Assembly: GCF_016908875.1 (NCBI RefSeq)
Contig: NZ_JAFBES010000001.1
Span: 434,001-498,000, forward strand
Length of the DNA stretch: 64,000 nucleotides
Source of the DNA: Bacillus ectoiniformans
Lineage (GTDB): Bacteria > Bacillota > Bacilli > Bacillales > Domibacillaceae
Direction: 5' to 3'
A program made the translations under genes and the position numbers. This document shows, piece by piece, positions 26,632-36,035 of the stretch. Every line of letters begins with the position of its first letter. Position 1 is the first letter of the stretch. The notes below the pieces were generated by a model, which had not been told where the DNA came from, did no database searches, and worked only from the letters and a program-made list of their open reading frames with translations.

Positions 26632-26659
26632 TTTTACTGAAAATATACTGAATTTGCAA
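26631..26659 (-). promoter_or_regulatory. Sigma-A promoter of fabH-fabF
   Basis: Minus strand: TTGCAA (26654-26659), 17-bp spacer, TAAAAT (26631-26636), with the FapR operator immediately downstream. Confidence 0.75.
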
Positions 26660-26752
26660 CCATATTTTCATGAGAGATTCCTATGATTTTCGAGATCATT
26701 CCGCAAAAACAGCCCCTATGAATCTCCAAGAATCAGCACGTTGAGCCAAAAT

Positions 26753-26786
26753 AAAAAAGCCTCAAACACATATATATGTTCAAGGC
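26753..26786 (-). terminator. Terminator of med-comZ
   Basis: GCCTTGAACATAT and ATATGTGTTTGAGGC form a long stem with one mismatch, followed by TTTTTT on the minus strand. Confidence 0.85.
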
Positions 26787-26799
26787 CTCACTTTAATTG

Positions 26800-26985
26800 T
26801 TACTCACTCTTTGCATCTTGCTTGCCTAATTCATAAGCTTCGTTCATGACGTTTAAAAATAGTCCCATAAATGGTTCCATTAAATTCATTGAAAATTCAA
26901 TACCTGAATCCTTTAATTTCTCTTGTGCCTCTGGCAAATATTTCATAGCAATTTGCATAAATTCCATATTTTTATTTTCGTTCAT
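26800..26985 (-). CDS. comZ: Competence protein ComZ
   Basis: Small 61-residue protein, MNENKNMEFMQIAMKYLPEA..., with an amphipathic helical pattern. In B. subtilis ComZ lowers comG expression and shares a transcript with med. ATG follows GGAGG. It lies 15 nt after med. Length and position match the known gene. Confidence 0.88.
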   Translation of the reverse strand: MNENKNMEFMQIAMKYLPEAQEKLKDSGIEFSMNLMEPFMGLFLNVMNEAYELGKQDAKSE

Positions 26986-27000
26986 TATGATTTCCTCCAG

Positions 27001-27957
27001 CTATTTATTTGGCAGCTTCCCAGTATCAATATACCGGTCCACATATTCAACTAATTGGTCAGCAAACTCTTTGTCTATATGGGAATTAAATTCTGACATG
27101 GAAATAACCCCATCTGAAAAATCAAATGACAGGTTCCCTGATTTTAACTCATTCTCGGCAAAGCGTTGAGCGATGAGCAAGTATAACTTATCTACATGCT
27201 GAATTGTACTTGTTAACACCGTATCTTCCCCAAGCTCCGATTGATCAGAGACATAACCAATTGCATACAGCTGATTTTCTTTCAGCCTTTCGATAACAGG
27301 TACATTATAACCATCTCCCGCAGGATATACAACATCAACGTTTTTCTTCATCATCCCGTCAAGAATGAGGAGTGCTTTATCTTCATCATCCCAGTCATTT
27401 ACATATTCTATAAGAATCTGTATATCCTTATTTTCAAACTTAGCCCCTTCAACAAAACCTTTGATTTCTGGCTGCCATTTGTAAGAGGCGATGATACCGA
27501 TCGTTTCTGTTTTCGAGGCATGAGCGGCGGTCATTCCACCAAAAAATCCCATGGCATGACTGTCAAATTTTAAACTTGTCGTATTTTTTTCGGCGGCTTG
27601 TCCGTTAAAACTGACGAAGTGCATATCCGGGTATTCTGGAGCAATTTTATTAAAAAACTCGGCATATTCCATTCCATGGCCAAAAACTAAATTAACCCCT
27701 TTATGCGAGAATTCTTCAATTGCTCGTTCAGTCAGTATTTGTGAATCAATTCTTTCTTTATAATAAACATCCACGCCATATTCAGCTTCAATTTTCAGCA
27801 TGCCTTTATAGCCTTTGGTTCCCCAAACTTGGTCACTGATTGTATCTGTTACCAGTAAGCCGACACTTTCAAGTTCTCCTTTATCAGCCTCATTCGAACA
27901 CCCTGGTACGATTGATACAAGCAATATAATTAAGATCATGATCCACTTATTAATCAT
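27001..27957 (-). CDS. med: Med, BMP-family lipoprotein and positive regulator of comK
   Basis: Lipoprotein of the basic-membrane-protein/PnrA substrate-binding family. The lipobox VPGC places the modified Cys at residue 20. Two lobes follow, with VSFNGQAAEKN, GFFGGMTAAHASK, GIIASYKWQPEIKGFVEGA and DVVYPAGDGYNVPVIE. Length 318. In B. subtilis loss of Med lowers comK expression; ligand unknown. Co-transcribed with comZ and divergent from yjzD. Confidence 0.88.
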   Translation of the reverse strand: MINKWIMILIILLVSIVPGCSNEADKGELESVGLLVTDTISDQVWGTKGYKGMLKIEAEYGVDVYYKERIDSQILTERAIEEFSHKGVNLVFGHGMEYAEFFNKIAPEYPDMHFVSFNGQAAEKNTTSLKFDSHAMGFFGGMTAAHASKTETIGIIASYKWQPEIKGFVEGAKFENKDIQILIEYVNDWDDEDKALLILDGMMKKNVDVVYPAGDGYNVPVIERLKENQLYAIGYVSDQSELGEDTVLTSTIQHVDKLYLLIAQRFAENELKSGNLSFDFSDGVISMSEFNSHIDKEFADQLVEYVDRYIDTGKLPNK

Positions 27958-28200
27958 CCAATTCCAATGCCCCTTTTATATACATACGTGCCACACTCTT
28001 CCATTTTACTGAAACTAGGTTCAGATAAAAAGCAAAAGTTATTTATTAATTGTTTGAATCATTCACAAGAGATTTCACGAAATGTTTACATATTCAAATA
28101 ATCCTTTAACGAGCTGAAATTTTTCTTTCTACTTGCCTCTTTTTTGTGCTAAGATTAAGTTTAGATTACATATTTACTTTTTATTGAAGGAGGGGAAACA

Positions 28201-28383
28201 ATGCAATTTATTATGACGTTTTTCTGGACATTCTTATTGGCAGAAATGGTGACTTATGTAGTAAGTTCAATGAACGGAGCACCATTCCATTTCGAAATCG
28301 GCTTATTATTAGGTGTGATCGTCACTGTTTTAATATTTGTTTTAACAGCTCTTATTCCGAACGATCCGGTGGATGAGCATTAA
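28201..28383 (+). CDS. yjzD: DUF2929 small membrane protein (YjzD-like)
   Basis: A 60-residue protein with two membrane helices (about 3-24 and 32-52) and an acidic tail PNDPVDEH. It matches the small DUF2929 protein adjacent to med in Bacillus. ATG follows AAGGAGGGG. Monocistronic with a strong terminator. In B. subtilis yjzD overexpression has been reported to affect growth; its role is open. Confidence 0.8.
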   Translation: MQFIMTFFWTFLLAEMVTYVVSSMNGAPFHFEIGLLLGVIVTVLIFVLTALIPNDPVDEH

Positions 28384-28397
28384 TTTATTCACATTAT

Positions 28398-28434
28398 AAA
28401 AGGTTAGCGGCTACTATCGCCGCTAACCTTTTTT
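28398..28434 (+). terminator. Terminator of yjzD
   Basis: Perfect 11-bp stem AAGGTTAGCGG with CCGCTAACCTT and a T run. Confidence 0.92.
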
Positions 28435-28440
28435 GTGTCC

Positions 28441-31038
28441 TTATTTAATCACCAGGCTACCATTTTCAACATCGACTATGATCTCTTCTTGAGGAGAAAC
28501 CTGACCCGCAATGATCGCGCGTGCAAGCTTCGTTTCAATTTCACGCTGGATAAATCGCTTTAAAGGACGGGCGCCGTAAACAGGGTCGAATCCTTCCTTG
28601 GCAATATACATTTCTGCCTCTTTAGTCACCTTCATTTTCATTTGCTGGTCTTTCAGCCTGCTCTCTAAGCCTTTCAGCATTTTGCCCGCAATGCCTTGAA
28701 TATTGTTTAAACTAAGCGGTTTAAACAGAACTATATCATCGACGCGGTTTAAAAATTCCGGACGGAAATGCTGCCGGAGCTGCTGCATCACTAAGTCTTT
28801 TGTTTCTTCCTGGATCTCTTCTTCATTTTCTTTACGGTCTAACAAGTAAGATGAACCAATGTTCGATGTCATGATGACCACTGTGTTTTTACAGTCAACC
28901 GTCCGGCCTTGTGAATCCGTAATCCGGCCATCATCAAGCATTTGCAGAAGAATATTAAACACTTCCGGGTGAGCTTTTTCTATTTCATCCAAGAGAACGA
29001 CTGAATAAGGTTTTCTTCTCAGCGCTTCCGTCAGCTGGCCGCCTTCTTCAAATCCGACATATCCTGGAGGTGCGCCAACTAAACGGGAAACAGAATGCTT
29101 CTCCATATATTCAGACATATCGATCCGAATCATTTGCTCCTCACTGTCAAACAATGTGTGGGCAAGTGTTTTAGCTAATTCGGTTTTCCCCACGCCAGTC
29201 GGACCTAAGAAGATAAAGGAACCAATCGGGCGGTCAGGATCTTTAATACCGGCACGCGCTCTTAGTACGGCATCGCTTACTAACTGAACTGCTTCTTCCT
29301 GGCCAACGACACGCTCATGCAAAATCTGTTCAAGGCGCAGCAGCTTTTCCCGTTCTCCTTCAACAAGTCTAGTCACCGGTATGCCTGTCCAGCGCGCCAC
29401 AATTCCAGCAATCTCTTCTTCTGTCACTTCTTCTCGCAGAAGACGGTTCTCATTTTCTTCTGATTCCGCTGTCTCTCTCTCAAGATCTTGCAGTTCCTTT
29501 TCAGCCGAAGGAATTTTGCCGTGGCGAAGTTCTGCGGCCTTATTTAAGTCATAGCGGCTTTCAGCATCTTCAAGCTCTCGTCTAAGTTTCTCAAGGAGTT
29601 CTCTTTTTTCCTGAATGCGTCCAATCGCTTCCTTTTCCCCCTGCCACTTCGCATGCATTTCATTCGCTTTTTCCTTTAAGTTAGCCAGCTCTTTCTGAAG
29701 CTGCTCAAGCCTCGCCTTGCTTCCGGCGTCCGTTTCCTTCTGAAGAGCGGCTTCTTCAATTTCAAGCTGCATCACTCTGCGGGTGACTTCGTCAAGTTCA
29801 CTCGGCATCGAATCAATTTCTGTTCGGATCATTGCACATGCTTCGTCTACTAGATCAATGGCTTTATCAGGAAGAAAACGATCCGTAATGTAGCGGTTTG
29901 ACAGGGCCGCTGCTGCCACGATTGCCCGGTCATGAATATTGACGCCGTGATGGATTTCAAAACGCTCTTTCAACCCGCGCAGAATGGATACAGTATCCTC
30001 TACAGTGGGTTCCTGAACTAACACCTGCTGGAAACGGCGTTCAAGAGCTGGATCTTTCTCAATGTATTTGCGATGTTCTTCTAGAGTCGTAGCTCCTATA
30101 CAGTGGAGTTCTCCGCGGGCAAGCATCGGCTTCAGCATATTCCCTGCATCCATCGCTCCCTCCGTTTTACCTGCTCCAACGATCGTATGAAGCTCATCAA
30201 TGAACAGCAAAATTCTGCCGTCGCTTTTTTTCACTTCAGTTAAAACCGCTTTTAAACGCTCTTCAAACTCTCCCCGAAACTTTGCCCCTGCAATAAGCGA
30301 GCTCATGTCTAAAGCAAAAATGGTTTTATCCTTTAATCCATCCGGCACATCCTTTCTGACAATCCTTTGTGCCAGCCCTTCTACAATCGCCGTTTTCCCT
30401 ACTCCCGGCTCACCAATTAGAACCGGGTTGTTTTTTGTTTTTCTTGATAAAATTCGAATGACATGTCGAATTTCATTGTCTCGTCCAATGACCGGATCTA
30501 ACTTTCCTGACCGCACTTCTTCCACTAAATCACGCCCGTATTTTGTTAATGCTTCATAACTAGTTTCTGGCTGCTGTGATGTCACTTTATGGTTCCCCCT
30601 TATTTCAAGTATTGTTTTTTCTAAATGCTCCTTACTTAACTGTTCATTACGCAAAAATTGCTGCATTGTCCTGCTAGTTATTTCAGGCAAAGCGACAGCC
30701 ACATGTTCAACAGAAAGATAATCATCTTCCCATTTAGATTTATACCGATCAGCTTGATCAAGCAATGTCTGCAAGTCAGAGGACAAATAGGCTCCATATT
30801 TTATTCCATCTCCAGAAACGACTGGCTTCTTCTTTAACTCCTGCTGTACAAATGACAGCCAGCTGCTCTTCTTGCTCCCTGCCCTTTCCATGATTCTCAT
30901 GAAAAAACTGTCTTCCCGGGCAGCGAGTACCAATAACAGATGCTCTATGCCTATTTCAGTATGTTCCCTTTCCTTTGCAACGGTTTGAGCTTCGGCCAAT
31001 CCTTCCTGCATCGTGTACGTCATACGCTCTATATTCAA
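28441..31038 (-). CDS. clpB: ATP-dependent chaperone ClpB
   Basis: Hexameric AAA+ disaggregase acting with DnaK. In order: N-domain (residues 1-145), first AAA module (Walker A GEPGVGKT near 205), coiled-coil middle domain (about 400-530) and second AAA module (GPTGVGKT near 605). Arginine fingers and pore loops look intact ([21 protein letters not shown]). About 865 residues. I start at the TTG at 31038 (reading [14 protein letters not shown]), directly after GAGGTGAGG, rather than at the upstream GTG at 31047. A CtsR operator overlaps its leader. B. subtilis 168 lacks this gene. Confidence 0.94.
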   Translation of the reverse strand: MNIERMTYTMQEGLAEAQTVAKEREHTEIGIEHLLLVLAAREDSFFMRIMERAGSKKSSWLSFVQQELKKKPVVSGDGIKYGAYLSSDLQTLLDQADRYKSKWEDDYLSVEHVAVALPEITSRTMQQFLRNEQLSKEHLEKTILEIRGNHKVTSQQPETSYEALTKYGRDLVEEVRSGKLDPVIGRDNEIRHVIRILSRKTKNNPVLIGEPGVGKTAIVEGLAQRIVRKDVPDGLKDKTIFALDMSSLIAGAKFRGEFEERLKAVLTEVKKSDGRILLFIDELHTIVGAGKTEGAMDAGNMLKPMLARGELHCIGATTLEEHRKYIEKDPALERRFQQVLVQEPTVEDTVSILRGLKERFEIHHGVNIHDRAIVAAAALSNRYITDRFLPDKAIDLVDEACAMIRTEIDSMPSELDEVTRRVMQLEIEEAALQKETDAGSKARLEQLQKELANLKEKANEMHAKWQGEKEAIGRIQEKRELLEKLRRELEDAESRYDLNKAAELRHGKIPSAEKELQDLERETAESEENENRLLREEVTEEEIAGIVARWTGIPVTRLVEGEREKLLRLEQILHERVVGQEEAVQLVSDAVLRARAGIKDPDRPIGSFIFLGPTGVGKTELAKTLAHTLFDSEEQMIRIDMSEYMEKHSVSRLVGAPPGYVGFEEGGQLTEALRRKPYSVVLLDEIEKAHPEVFNILLQMLDDGRITDSQGRTVDCKNTVVIMTSNIGSSYLLDRKENEEEIQEETKDLVMQQLRQHFRPEFLNRVDDIVLFKPLSLNNIQGIAGKMLKGLESRLKDQQMKMKVTKEAEMYIAKEGFDPVYGARPLKRFIQREIETKLARAIIAGQVSPQEEIIVDVENGSLVIK

Positions 31039-31050
31039 CTTCCTCACCTC

Positions 31051-31067
31051 TTTGACCTTTCTTGACT
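31051..31067 (-). promoter_or_regulatory. CtsR operator of clpB
   Basis: Minus strand AGTCAAGAAAGGTCAAA: two tandem heptads three bases apart, one mismatch to the CtsR consensus RGTCAAANANRGTCAAA. It lies between the transcription start and the ribosome site, about 13 nt before the start codon, where CtsR would block transcription until heat stress. Confidence 0.88.
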
Positions 31068-31076
31068 ATTAAAGAT

Positions 31077-31106
31077 ATTATATTCCGCTCACCTAATTTC
31101 TGTAAA
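31077..31106 (-). promoter_or_regulatory. Sigma-A promoter of clpB
   Basis: Minus strand TTTACA (31101-31106), 18-bp spacer, TATAAT (31077-31082), immediately upstream of the CtsR operator. Confidence 0.75.
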
Positions 31107-31266
31107 GCTATTTGAATTGAACGAAATATCTTTTATTTCATTCCCCTTTTCCCTCTCACATATCAATTATTAATTTTTATTTAAATAGATAAACAGTCTA
31201 TTTACTTTTTCATTCATGCTCATGTTAAATTAGATAGGTGAAACTATTAGATGGAGGATTTATTAA

Positions 31267-32079
31267 ATGGATGATGTATATTTATTAGTAAAATATTTGT
31301 TTTTAGGCTTATTTCAAGGCTTTACTGAACCCATCCCTATTTCTTCAAGCGGACATTTACAGCTTGCCAAGTATTTTTTCGATATTGAGATAAAAGGGCT
31401 TACCTTTGATTTAATGGTGAATTCAGCATCATTGCTTGCCGTATTAGCTATTTACCGGGCTGATATTATGAGAATTGCTTTTAATGGCTTAAATTATGTT
31501 AAACATAAGCGTCCGGAAGATCGATCAGAGTTCATGTTTATCATTTACCTAATCATTGCGACCATCCCAGCAGGCGTTATCGGTGTCGTATTCGGAGATT
31601 TTATCGAAGACAAATTATCATCCGTACGAACGGTAGCCATTACTTTAATCATCACCGGCGTGGCACTATGGACCATTAGAAATCTGCGCGGACGCAAGAA
31701 TGATGGGGATATGTCTATAAAAGATGCATTGATTATCGGATGTGCCCAAGCGGTCGCATTAATCCCTGGCATCAGCCGTTCAGGAGCAACAATCGTAGCT
31801 GCCATGGGTCTTGGAATGAAACAAGAAACTGCCTTGCGTTTTTCTTTCTTATTATTCATTCCGGTAAGTTTAGGCGGAATGATATTAAGTTTCTCTGATA
31901 TTCTTCAAGATCCCCACTTACAGGAATTAGCCATTCCTTATACACTGGCTTTTATCGGCTCCTTTGTCATGTCCTATTTTTCATTAAAATGGTTTATGAA
32001 TATTATGGCACAGGGAAATTTAAAATATTTTGCTATTTACTGTTTCATCGTCGGTCCTTTAGTTCTGCTATTCTTATGA
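31267..32079 (+). CDS. uppP: Undecaprenyl-diphosphatase (UppP/BacA)
   Basis: Membrane phosphatase that recycles the C55 lipid carrier for wall synthesis and gives some bacitracin tolerance. Motif 1 is [16 protein letters not shown] (residues 18-33), with the catalytic glutamate and histidine kept. Motif 2 is PGISRSGAT, with its arginine, near 170. About seven membrane helices; length 270. The [10 protein letters not shown] variant differs from the commoner EWLPISSTGH but keeps all known catalytic positions. ATG follows GGAGG. Divergent from clpB. Confidence 0.93.
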   Translation: MDDVYLLVKYLFLGLFQGFTEPIPISSSGHLQLAKYFFDIEIKGLTFDLMVNSASLLAVLAIYRADIMRIAFNGLNYVKHKRPEDRSEFMFIIYLIIATIPAGVIGVVFGDFIEDKLSSVRTVAITLIITGVALWTIRNLRGRKNDGDMSIKDALIIGCAQAVALIPGISRSGATIVAAMGLGMKQETALRFSFLLFIPVSLGGMILSFSDILQDPHLQELAIPYTLAFIGSFVMSYFSLKWFMNIMAQGNLKYFAIYCFIVGPLVLLFL

Positions 32080-32100
32080 TGTCTTGCAAAAAATTTGCTG

Positions 32101-32129
32101 TTGTTTAATCCATTTCATACTATTAAAAT
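32101..32129 (+). promoter_or_regulatory. Promoter candidate of fnr
   Basis: TTGTTT (32101-32106), 17-bp spacer, TAAAAT (32124-32129), about 39 bp before the start codon. No TGTGA-N6-TCACA Fnr box is visible nearby, so there is no sign of autoregulation. Confidence 0.5.
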
Positions 32130-32167
32130 AGGATTAACATAAAAATACATTTAAGAAGGATGATCCG

Positions 32168-32860
32168 ATGTCCACTGCCCCTTCTATAAAAAATTCAATG
32201 AAAGAGCTGTTTGAGGGAGAAAGAATCACACGCAGCTTTCGTAAAGGCGAATATGTATTTCAGCAAGGATCACCGGCAAAAGAACTGTTCCTCCTATTGC
32301 ACGGAAAAGTTCAAATAGGAAAACTCATTCCCGATGGCCGAGAATTGTCATTGAGGATTTGCGGCAAGGATGATATCTTGGCAGAATTTGCTTTTTTTGA
32401 CCAAGATACCTCCTATCTCTCTAACGCTAAAGTGTTAGAAGATGCAGAAGTACTGGTGATCACGAAGGAATATATGGAGGAGCAGCTATCTGCCCACCCT
32501 TCTAGAATGGTCAAGTGGTTTCAGCATTCACAGATTGAACACCTGAAGACACAATCTAAGCTGCGGGATTTAATCTTGCATGGAAAAAAAGGAGCTGTCT
32601 ACTCCACGCTGATACGATTATGCAATACCTTTGGAAAACAGACAGCTGATGGGATCACCCTCGATATTTCTCTTACTAATCAAGAAGTGGCCAGCCTGTG
32701 TGGAACTTCACGAGAAGTGGTCAACCGAATGCTAAGTGAACTCAAAAAAGAAAATGTTGTAGTAACAAAAGACAGTCAGCTGATTATTCAAAATCTGGAT
32801 TATTTAAAAGAAGCGATCGACTGCGACAACTGCCCAATTGAAATATGCCAGATTGATTAA
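32168..32860 (+). CDS. fnr: Crp/Fnr-family regulator with C-terminal Fe-S cluster (Bacillus Fnr type)
   Basis: Oxygen-responsive transcription factor. A cyclic-nucleotide-binding-like beta roll fills about residues 15-125, a dimerisation helix follows, and a helix-turn-helix (TNQEVASLCGTSREVVNRML) lies near 170-190. The C-terminus ends DCDNCPIEICQID, with the C-x2-C-x4-C spacing of the B. subtilis Fnr 4Fe-4S ligands; there is no N-terminal cysteine cluster as in E. coli FNR. Length 230. Expected to be active without oxygen. It adjoins yitW, an Fe-S assembly gene, on the opposite strand. Confidence 0.87.
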   Translation: MSTAPSIKNSMKELFEGERITRSFRKGEYVFQQGSPAKELFLLLHGKVQIGKLIPDGRELSLRICGKDDILAEFAFFDQDTSYLSNAKVLEDAEVLVITKEYMEEQLSAHPSRMVKWFQHSQIEHLKTQSKLRDLILHGKKGAVYSTLIRLCNTFGKQTADGITLDISLTNQEVASLCGTSREVVNRMLSELKKENVVVTKDSQLIIQNLDYLKEAIDCDNCPIEICQID

Positions 32861-32869
32861 TTCTACTTA

Positions 32870-32909
32870 AAAAGATCCTCCACAGACTAGCTGCGGAGGA
32901 TCTTTTTTT
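32870..32909 (+). terminator. Terminator between fnr and yitW
   Basis: AAAGATCCTCC with GGAGGATCTTT and seven T; usable on both strands between converging genes. Confidence 0.88.
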
Positions 32910-32918
32910 AATGATGGC

Positions 32919-33227
32919 TTAGCGGATTCCAAGCGCGATTTTTGCATAGCGCGACATTTTATCTCTCGTCCAAGGTGGATTCCAGACAATGTCAACCTCT
33001 GTTTCCTTCACTTCAGGAATATCCGCAAGCGCTGCTTTTACTTGATCCACAATTACGCCCGCTAATGGACATCCCATGGCAGTTAATGTCATAGTTACAG
33101 TGGTTTTGCCCGCATCATCCATATCTACGTCATAAACCAATCCCAGATTAACGATATCGATTCCTAATTCAGGATCAATAACCTGTTCTAATGCGCCCAT
33201 AATGTTATCTTTTAAATCTTGATCCAT
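32919..33227 (-). CDS. yitW: Metal-sulfur cluster assembly factor (YitW, MIP18/DUF59 family)
   Basis: Small Fe-S cluster maturation factor of 102 residues. The family core is complete: VIDPELGIDIVNLGLVYDV, then TMTLTAMGCPLAG with its conserved cysteine and ending VDIVWNPPWTRDKMS. I start at the ATG at 33227, with AAGGGG 8 nt upstream, rather than at the GTG at 33236 that overlaps the ribosome site. Likely cytosolic carrier or scaffold partner of the Suf system. Confidence 0.9.
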   Translation of the reverse strand: MDQDLKDNIMGALEQVIDPELGIDIVNLGLVYDVDMDDAGKTTVTMTLTAMGCPLAGVIVDQVKAALADIPEVKETEVDIVWNPPWTRDKMSRYAKIALGIR

Positions 33228-33350
33228 TCCTGTCACCCCTTATTAGTTTTCACTATACTCATGATAACAAACAAATGAGAAAAATAGCACATGTTATGCT
33301 CTATTTTGTCCCATACACCCAAAATAATAGCCTCTATTGGACATATCATA

Positions 33351-33374
33351 ATGAATAAGCGTAAACTTATTCAT
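33351..33374. promoter_or_regulatory. Perfect inverted repeat before yitU
   Basis: ATGAATAAG and CTTATTCAT, nine bases each, six bases apart, ending 26 nt before the yitU start. It could be an operator or a leader hairpin. I do not recognise the class. Confidence 0.4.
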
Positions 33375-33400
33375 AACTAATGGAAAAAGGAGTGCCCCCG

Positions 33401-34213
33401 ATGTTTGAGAAGCATTTGATTGTATTAGACCTAGATGGAACTTTATTAACCGACGCGAAAACAATCTCGCCTCGCACAAAAAGCACCCTCACAAAAGCAA
33501 TGGAAAAAGGCCATGAAGTCATGATTGCTACCGGCCGTCCCTACCGTTCAAGCGAACCTTATTATAGGGAGCTCGGATTAAATACACCGATTGTTAATTT
33601 TAACGGCGCTTTTGTGCATAATCCCCACAGCAAAAGCTTCGGATTTCATCATGAACCGATGGATATCGCTGCCGCTAAGGAAGTCATTGAAGCGTGCCAT
33701 GACTTTAACTTCCATAACATCATCGCAGAAGTGCTAGACGATGTGTATATTCACTACCATGATGAAAAGCTGCTTGATATTTTCAGCATGGGTGACCCTG
33801 CTATTACCACTGGCGACTTGCGCCGGTTCCTGTCTGACCACCCAACAAGTATGCTAATTCACGCGAATGAAGAAGATGTCCCTTCCATTCGCAAACACTT
33901 AAGTGATGTTCATGCAGAACTCATTGACCATAGAAGATGGGGAGCGCCTTGGCACATCATAGAATTAGTTAAAACCGGTTTAAATAAAGCTGTAGGCATC
34001 CAAAAAGCAGCTGCAGATTTAAATATTCCTAAACAGCGGATCATTGCCTTTGGAGACGAGGACAATGATTTAGAAATGATTGAATATGCCGGAATTGGCG
34101 TGGCCATGGATAATGGCATTACCCAGCTAAAAAGCATCGCTGCTGAAATTACTGCTTCTAATGAAGAAGACGGCATTGCAGTCTTCTTGGAAGATCGTTT
34201 AGGATTAAAATAG
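33401..34213 (+). CDS. yitU: HAD-superfamily (Cof-type) phosphatase YitU
   Basis: Cytosolic phosphatase; in B. subtilis YitU is one of the enzymes reported to dephosphorylate the riboflavin precursor. Motif I DLDGTLL is near residue 10, motif II ATGRPY near 44, the lysine loop near 195 and motif IV FGDEDNDLEMI near 215, with a type IIB cap between. Length 270. ATG at 33401 is preceded by AAAGGAG; a longer frame to 33380 contains that site. Confidence 0.92.
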   Translation: MFEKHLIVLDLDGTLLTDAKTISPRTKSTLTKAMEKGHEVMIATGRPYRSSEPYYRELGLNTPIVNFNGAFVHNPHSKSFGFHHEPMDIAAAKEVIEACHDFNFHNIIAEVLDDVYIHYHDEKLLDIFSMGDPAITTGDLRRFLSDHPTSMLIHANEEDVPSIRKHLSDVHAELIDHRRWGAPWHIIELVKTGLNKAVGIQKAAADLNIPKQRIIAFGDEDNDLEMIEYAGIGVAMDNGITQLKSIAAEITASNEEDGIAVFLEDRLGLK

Positions 34214-34247
34214 AAAAACAGGCTCTGACAAAGAGCCTGTTTTTCTA
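34211..34247. terminator. Bidirectional terminator between yitU and yitT
   Basis: Perfect 15-bp stem TAGAAAAACAGGCTC with GAGCCTGTTTTTCTA overlapping both gene ends. Confidence 0.9.
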
Positions 34248-35099
34248 TTCCTTTCTGAAGAAGCCAAAGATACCGGCCGTTTCAACGATATTAGTGAAAG
34301 CATTCGGATCAACTTCTTTAATGATTCGTTCTAGATCATATAATTCATAACGAGTGATCACAATCATCAATAAATCTCGCTGTTGTCCTGAAAAGGCTCC
34401 TTTTGCCGGCAGCACTGTAATCCCTCTGACAAGCTTGGCATGAATGGCTTTCTTCACTTCTTCCGATTTACCTGTTACAATCAACGCTGTCAATTTTGCA
34501 TGGCGTGTATGAATAGCATCCACTACCCGAGTGGAAGCGTATAAGGCAACCAGTGTGTATAATGCTTTTTCCCAGCCATATATTAAACCGGCTGTCATGA
34601 TAATGACGGCATTCATTATTAAGAAATACGATCCAATCGGACGATCCTTCATACGAGACAGGATCATCGCAATAATATCCAGACCTCCCGTAGAAGCCCC
34701 CCACTTTAATGTTAACCCGACACCTATAGCCGCAATCACTCCGCCAAACACAGCATTTAACAGGATATCACCGGACAGAGCTGTTACTGGAATCACTTCT
34801 AGAAAGAAGGACGTAATGACAACGGATAAAAAACTGTAAACAGTAAATGATTTCCCAACTTTCTTCCATCCTAAGATTGTCACGGGAATATTTAATAATA
34901 AGAGCAAGAAACCGGTCGATACGCGAAAAGGCGTAAATGTTTCAAAGATATTAGATAGCAATTGCGCGATGCCTGTAAATCCGCTGGCATACACATTGGC
35001 AGGTATTAAAAAAAGATTCATCGCTAGCGCACTGAATAGAGCACCTATCGTCACAACGATGATTTTCTGTACTTCAGGAATTATCCGTTCCTTTGACAT
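34245..35099 (-). CDS. yitT: YitT-family membrane protein
   Basis: Membrane protein of the DUF161 plus DUF2179 type. Five to six hydrophobic helices fill residues 10-195, including the conserved GASTGGLDIIA (near 137) and NAVFGGVIAAIGVGL. A soluble domain of about 80 residues at the C-terminus (TALIVTGKSEEVKKAIH...RGITVLPAKGAFSG) resembles small-ligand-binding DUF2179. Length 284. Transport or sensing role unproven. ATG follows AAGGAGG. Confidence 0.88.
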   Translation of the reverse strand: MSKERIIPEVQKIIVVTIGALFSALAMNLFLIPANVYASGFTGIAQLLSNIFETFTPFRVSTGFLLLLLNIPVTILGWKKVGKSFTVYSFLSVVITSFFLEVIPVTALSGDILLNAVFGGVIAAIGVGLTLKWGASTGGLDIIAMILSRMKDRPIGSYFLIMNAVIIMTAGLIYGWEKALYTLVALYASTRVVDAIHTRHAKLTALIVTGKSEEVKKAIHAKLVRGITVLPAKGAFSGQQRDLLMIVITRYELYDLERIIKEVDPNAFTNIVETAGIFGFFRKE

Positions 35100-35464
35100 T
35101 CGCTTTCCTCCTTCGATTTAGTATCTTTCGTCATTCTAAATGGATACCAATTGTACGGCTATTCTCTCAAAGCTGCAGCCCATTTTCAGCTGTACACTTT
35201 CCAAGCCGTTTATTGACACTGAAAGATGCCATTGTAAATGATCTCACTTAGGGGTGTCAACAGCTAGAGCATATTTTCCTCTCAGAAATAATTGGATTCT
35301 AAACCTAAGTAAAACCTGTCTATATCTATAGTAAGACCACAACACTTATTTCCCTATTCCCAACAAAAGCTAACCTATTTATCTAGATTATTTTTCAATT
35401 CATTTGCTTGTTTCTAAGCAGTCTTTTATAATTATTCTAAAGATATAACCAGTGGAGGTAGCAT
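35100..35464. other. 365-bp intergenic region with the yajQ promoter
   Basis: No gene. Apart from the promoter at 35404-35432 I see no terminator, repeat or RNA structure I can defend. Confidence 0.5.
35404..35432 (+). promoter_or_regulatory. Sigma-A promoter of the yajQ-family gene
   Basis: TTGCTT (35404-35409), exactly 17 bp, TATAAT (35427-35432); ribosome site GGAGG follows. Confidence 0.8.
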
Positions 35465-35956
35465 ATGGCGAAGGAAAATTCATTTGACATTGTTTCAAAA
35501 GTAGACTTTTCAGAAGTGACGAATGCAATCGCACTTGCATTAAAAGAAGTAAAAAACCGTTATGACTTTAAAGGCAGCAAAAGTGACATTAAACTTGATA
35601 ACGAAGAATTGGTGCTTATTTCAGACGATGAATTTAAATTGGATCAGCTGAAAGATGTACTAATCAGTAAATTAATTAAGCGCAGTGTGCCAGTTAAAAA
35701 CCTGGATTACGGCAAAGTAGAAGGCGCTTCTGGCGGCACTGTCCGTCAAAAAACAAAATTGGTTCAGGGAATTGATAAAGAGACAGGAAAAAAGTTAAAT
35801 ACATTAATTAAAAACAGCGGAATTAAAGTAAAATCCCAAATCCAAGATGATCAAATGCGGATCACCGGCAAAAGTAAGGATGATCTGCAAAAAATCATGT
35901 CACTTGTTCGTGAAGAAGATTTGCCGGTAGATGTTCAATTTGTTAACTTCCGCTGA
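35465..35956 (+). CDS. yitK: YajQ-family nucleotide-binding protein (YitK-like)
   Basis: Small two-domain protein, 163 residues, of the UPF0234/YajQ group. It opens with the family block [33 protein letters not shown] and ends [16 protein letters not shown]. YajQ of other bacteria binds cyclic di-GMP and is also listed as an RNA-associated protein; neither is demonstrated here. It lies close to yitT/yitU, matching the B. subtilis yit region. Confidence 0.92.
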   Translation: MAKENSFDIVSKVDFSEVTNAIALALKEVKNRYDFKGSKSDIKLDNEELVLISDDEFKLDQLKDVLISKLIKRSVPVKNLDYGKVEGASGGTVRQKTKLVQGIDKETGKKLNTLIKNSGIKVKSQIQDDQMRITGKSKDDLQKIMSLVREEDLPVDVQFVNFR

Positions 35957-35967
35957 TTCTCCTTAAA

Positions 35968-36000
35968 GGTCTGAAACAATTGTTTCAGGCTTTTTATTTT
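35968..36000 (+). terminator. Terminator of the yajQ-family gene
   Basis: CTGAAACAATTGTTTCAG is an 18-base perfect palindrome followed by CTTTTTATTTT. Confidence 0.85.
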
Positions 36001-36035
36001 GTCCTTAAGAACGTTGTCGTTATTTAAAAAAACTG

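Noticed and set aside
31267-32079. UppP as an inactive variant because of its [10 protein letters not shown] motif
   Set aside because: The catalytic Glu, Ser and His of motif 1 and the Arg of motif 2 are all kept; only neutral neighbours differ.
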